NCBI GenBank assembly: GCA_963082715.1
Contig: CAUJCB010000258.1
Location: 1-64,000, forward strand
Direction: 5' to 3'
Origin: Harpalus rubripes
Lineage: Eukaryota > Arthropoda > Insecta > Coleoptera > Carabidae
DNA: 64,000 bases
A program made the translations under genes and the position numbers. How positions within the stretch are numbered: the stretch's first letter is position 1; each line of letters begins with the position of its first letter. Positions 61,301-64,000 of this stretch are shown here, one piece after another. A model generated the notes under the pieces. That model searched no databases. It saw only the letters and a program-made list of their open reading frames with translations, and was not told where the DNA came from.

Positions 61301-64000
61301 AACAGTAAATGTTAGAGGCACCGGGGTAGGGCCATTCGATTCTATGGACGTTTCTACATATGCCTAACATATTTTCAATTTTTGTTTTCGGCTGATACTG
61401 TATTACAATGCAAAAAACAAAAAAATTGTACCTACAAATATTCAGTAGTCTACTAAAAATTAAACCAGTCTGTATATAAATGAAAAGTATCATTTTCTAC
61501 TAACTGAGATCCGCTGATTACGGAAAAAATAATGAAAAAATTCCCTAAGGCTTAGAATCCAAAATAGAAATTTTTATTTTTAATGAAAACTTACAAGATT
61601 TTTTGAATTTGGCGGTCTGTAGCTAATGAACAGTAAATGTTAGAGGCACCGGGGTAGGGCCATTCGATTCTATGGACGTTTCTACATATGCCTAACATAT
61701 TTTCAATTTTTGTTTTCGGCTGATACTGTATTACAATGCAAAAAACAAAAAAATTGTACCTACAAATATTCAGTAGTCTACTAAAAATTAAACCAGTCTG
61801 TATATAAATGAAAAGTATCATTTTCTACTAACTGAGATCCGCTGATTACGGAAAAAATAATGAAAAAATTCCCTAAGGCTTAGAATCCAAAATAGAAATT
61901 TTTATTTTTAATGAAAACTTACAAGATTTTTTGAATTTGGCGGTCTGTAGCTAATGAACAGTAAATGTTAGAGGCACCGGGGTAGGGCCATTCGATTCTA
62001 TGGACGTTTCTACATATGCCTAACATATTTTCAATTTTTGTTTTCGGCTGATACTGTATTACAATGCAAAAAACAAAAAAATTGTACCTACAAATATTCA
62101 GTAGTCTACTAAAAATTAAACCAGTCTGTATATAAATGAAAAGTATCATTTTCTACTAACTGAGATCCGCTGATTACGGAAAAAATAATGAAAAAATTCC
62201 CTAAGGCTTAGAATCCAAAATAGAAATTTTTATTTTTAATGAAAACTTACAAGATTTTTTGAATTTGGCGGTCTGTAGCTAATGAACAGTAAATGTTAGA
62301 GGCACCGGGGTAGGGCCATTCGATTCTATGGACGTTTCTACATATGCCTAACATATTTTCAATTTTTGTTTTCGGCTGATACTGTATTACAATGCAAAAA
62401 ACAAAAAAATTGTACCTACAAATATTCAGTAGTCTACTAAAAATTAAACCAGTCTGTATATAAATGAAAAGTATCATTTTCTACTAACTGAGATCCGCTG
62501 ATTACGGAAAAAATAATGAAAAAATTCCCTAAGGCTTAGAATCCAAAATAGAAATTTTTATTTTTAATGAAAACTTACAAGATTTTTTGAATTTGGCGGT
62601 CTGTAGCTAATGAACAGTAAATGTTAGAGGCACCGGGGTAGGGCCATTCGATTCTATGGACGTTTCTACATATGCCTAACATATTTTCAATTTTTGTTTT
62701 CGGCTGATACTGTATTACAATGCAAAAAACAAAAAAATTGTACCTACAAATATTCAGTAGTCTACTAAAAATTAAACCAGTCTGTATATAAATGAAAAGT
62801 ATCATTTTCTACTAACTGAGATCCGCTGATTACGGAAAAAATAATGAAAAAATTCCCTAAGGCTTAGAATCCAAAATAGAAATTTTTATTTTTAATGAAA
62901 ACTTACAAGATTTTTTGAATTTGGCGGTCTGTAGCTAATGAACAGTAAATGTTAGAGGCACCGGGGTAGGGCCATTCGATTCTATGGACGTTTCTACATA
63001 TGCCTAACATATTTTCAATTTTTGTTTTCGGCTGATACTGTATTACAATGCAAAAAACAAAAAAATTGTACCTACAAATATTCAGTAGTCTACTAAAAAT
63101 TAAACCAGTCTGTATATAAATGAAAAGTATCATTTTCTACTAACTGAGATCCGCTGATTACGGAAAAAATAATGAAAAAATTCCCTAAGGCTTAGAATCC
63201 AAAATAGAAATTTTTATTTTTAATGAAAACTTACAAGATTTTTTGAATTTGGCGGTCTGTAGCTAATGAACAGTAAATGTTAGAGGCACCGGGGTAGGGC
63301 CATTCGATTCTATGGACGTTTCTACATATGCCTAACATATTTTCAATTTTTGTTTTCGGCTGATACTGTATTACAATGCAAAAAACAAAAAAATTGTACC
63401 TACAAATATTCAGTAGTCTACTAAAAATTAAACCAGTCTGTATATAAATGAAAAGTATCATTTTCTACTAACTGAGATCCGCTGATTACGGAAAAAATAA
63501 TGAAAAAATTCCCTAAGGCTTAGAATCCAAAATAGAAATTTTTATTTTTAATGAAAACTTACAAGATTTTTTGAATTTGGCGGTCTGTAGCTAATGAACA
63601 GTAAATGTTAGAGGCACCGGGGTAGGGCCATTCGATTCTATGGACGTTTCTACATATGCCTAACATATTTTCAATTTTTGTTTTCGGCTGATACTGTATT
63701 ACAATGCAAAAAACAAAAAAATTGTACCTACAAATATTCAGTAGTCTACTAAAAATTAAACCAGTCTGTATATAAATGAAAAGTATCATTTTCTACTAAC
63801 TGAGATCCGCTGATTACGGAAAAAATAATGAAAAAATTCCCTAAGGCTTAGAATCCAAAATAGAAATTTTTATTTTTAATGAAAACTTACAAGATTTTTT
63901 GAATTTGGCGGTCTGTAGCTAATGAACAGTAAATGTTAGAGGCACCGGGGTAGGGCCATTCGATTCTATGGACGTTTCTACATATGCCTAACATATTTTC
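58311..64000. repeat. 328-bp satellite, sub-block S5d, uniform Y-type monomers to window end
   Basis: Seventeen full monomers and a 114-bp partial are all Y type with 'agaatcc' and 'attacggaaa'. The only recurrent difference I noticed is 'agctaaagaac' in the monomers at 58967, 59623 and 60607. This is the most homogeneous part of the window and continues beyond it. Confidence 0.95.

Noticed and set aside
239..63789. A 76-residue minus-strand reading frame (beginning MILFIYIQTG) repeated in most satellite monomers, apparently a huge gene family
   Set aside because: 328 bp is not divisible by three, so frames do not continue. At least nine monomers have a TGA in it, several lack the start, and the variants (Val/Glu, Asn/Tyr, Thr/Lys) are mostly amino-acid changing. 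Conservation is explained by satellite homogenisation.
36007..64000. A CRISPR-like array of regular repeats
   Set aside because: The whole 328-bp unit repeats with no unique spacers, and the context is eukaryotic satellite DNA.

Overview
The window is almost entirely tandemly repeated eukaryotic DNA; no intact host gene is visible. The dominant sequence is an AT-rich satellite with a 328-bp monomer. About 170 monomers are present, in blocks at 1-1243, 4753-19223, 22788-24794, 25985-26516 and 27908-64000. The reverse transcriptase relics belong to the Jockey/CR1/I-like group of non-LTR retrotransposons, and the spacers hold a TATA-plus-TCAGTT core promoter pattern typical of arthropods. An arthropod, most likely an insect, is therefore my best guess; the sequence alone does not fix the species. 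The layout suggests constitutive heterochromatin, possibly (peri)centromeric.

The satellite is broken by four copies of a 1.2-1.4 kb 'complex unit' starting at 1244, 19224, 24795 and 26517. Each contains two or three exact 202-bp subrepeats. The first subrepeat is split by a ~320-bp minus-strand SINE-like retroposon with a 12-bp target duplication. A ~410-bp segment follows, carrying a TATAAAAG/TCAGTT promoter-like pair with identical spacing in all four copies. The unit then rejoins the satellite in mid-monomer. Copies 1 and 2 also carry the same 5'-truncated non-LTR retrotransposon (2737-4752 and 20772-22787) at a TTA microsatellite. Copies 3 and 4 keep the empty site, so the order of events can be read: complex unit and SINE-like insertion first, then amplification, then retrotransposon insertion, then duplication of the filled copy.

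The satellite blocks differ in organisation. The 4.8-19.2 kb block has nested higher-order duplications of 5, 11 and probably 15 monomers. The 27.9-37.6 kb block contains repeated blocks headed by a divergent monomer type. From 36.0 to 63.9 kb every monomer is exactly 328 bp, and variants sort into domains: E and Y monomers mixed (37.6-48.5 kb), N and Y mixed (48.5-58.3 kb), then only Y (58.3-64.0 kb). This looks like successive waves of local expansion and homogenisation.

No conventional genes work together here. The functional candidates are the promoter-like pair, which would transcribe rightwards into satellite (and into the retrotransposon in its sense direction), and CENP-B-box-like 17-mers matching up to 8 of 9 defined positions in a few monomers. 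Both are motif-level observations. The 76-residue minus-strand reading frame recurring in most monomers is judged non-coding.
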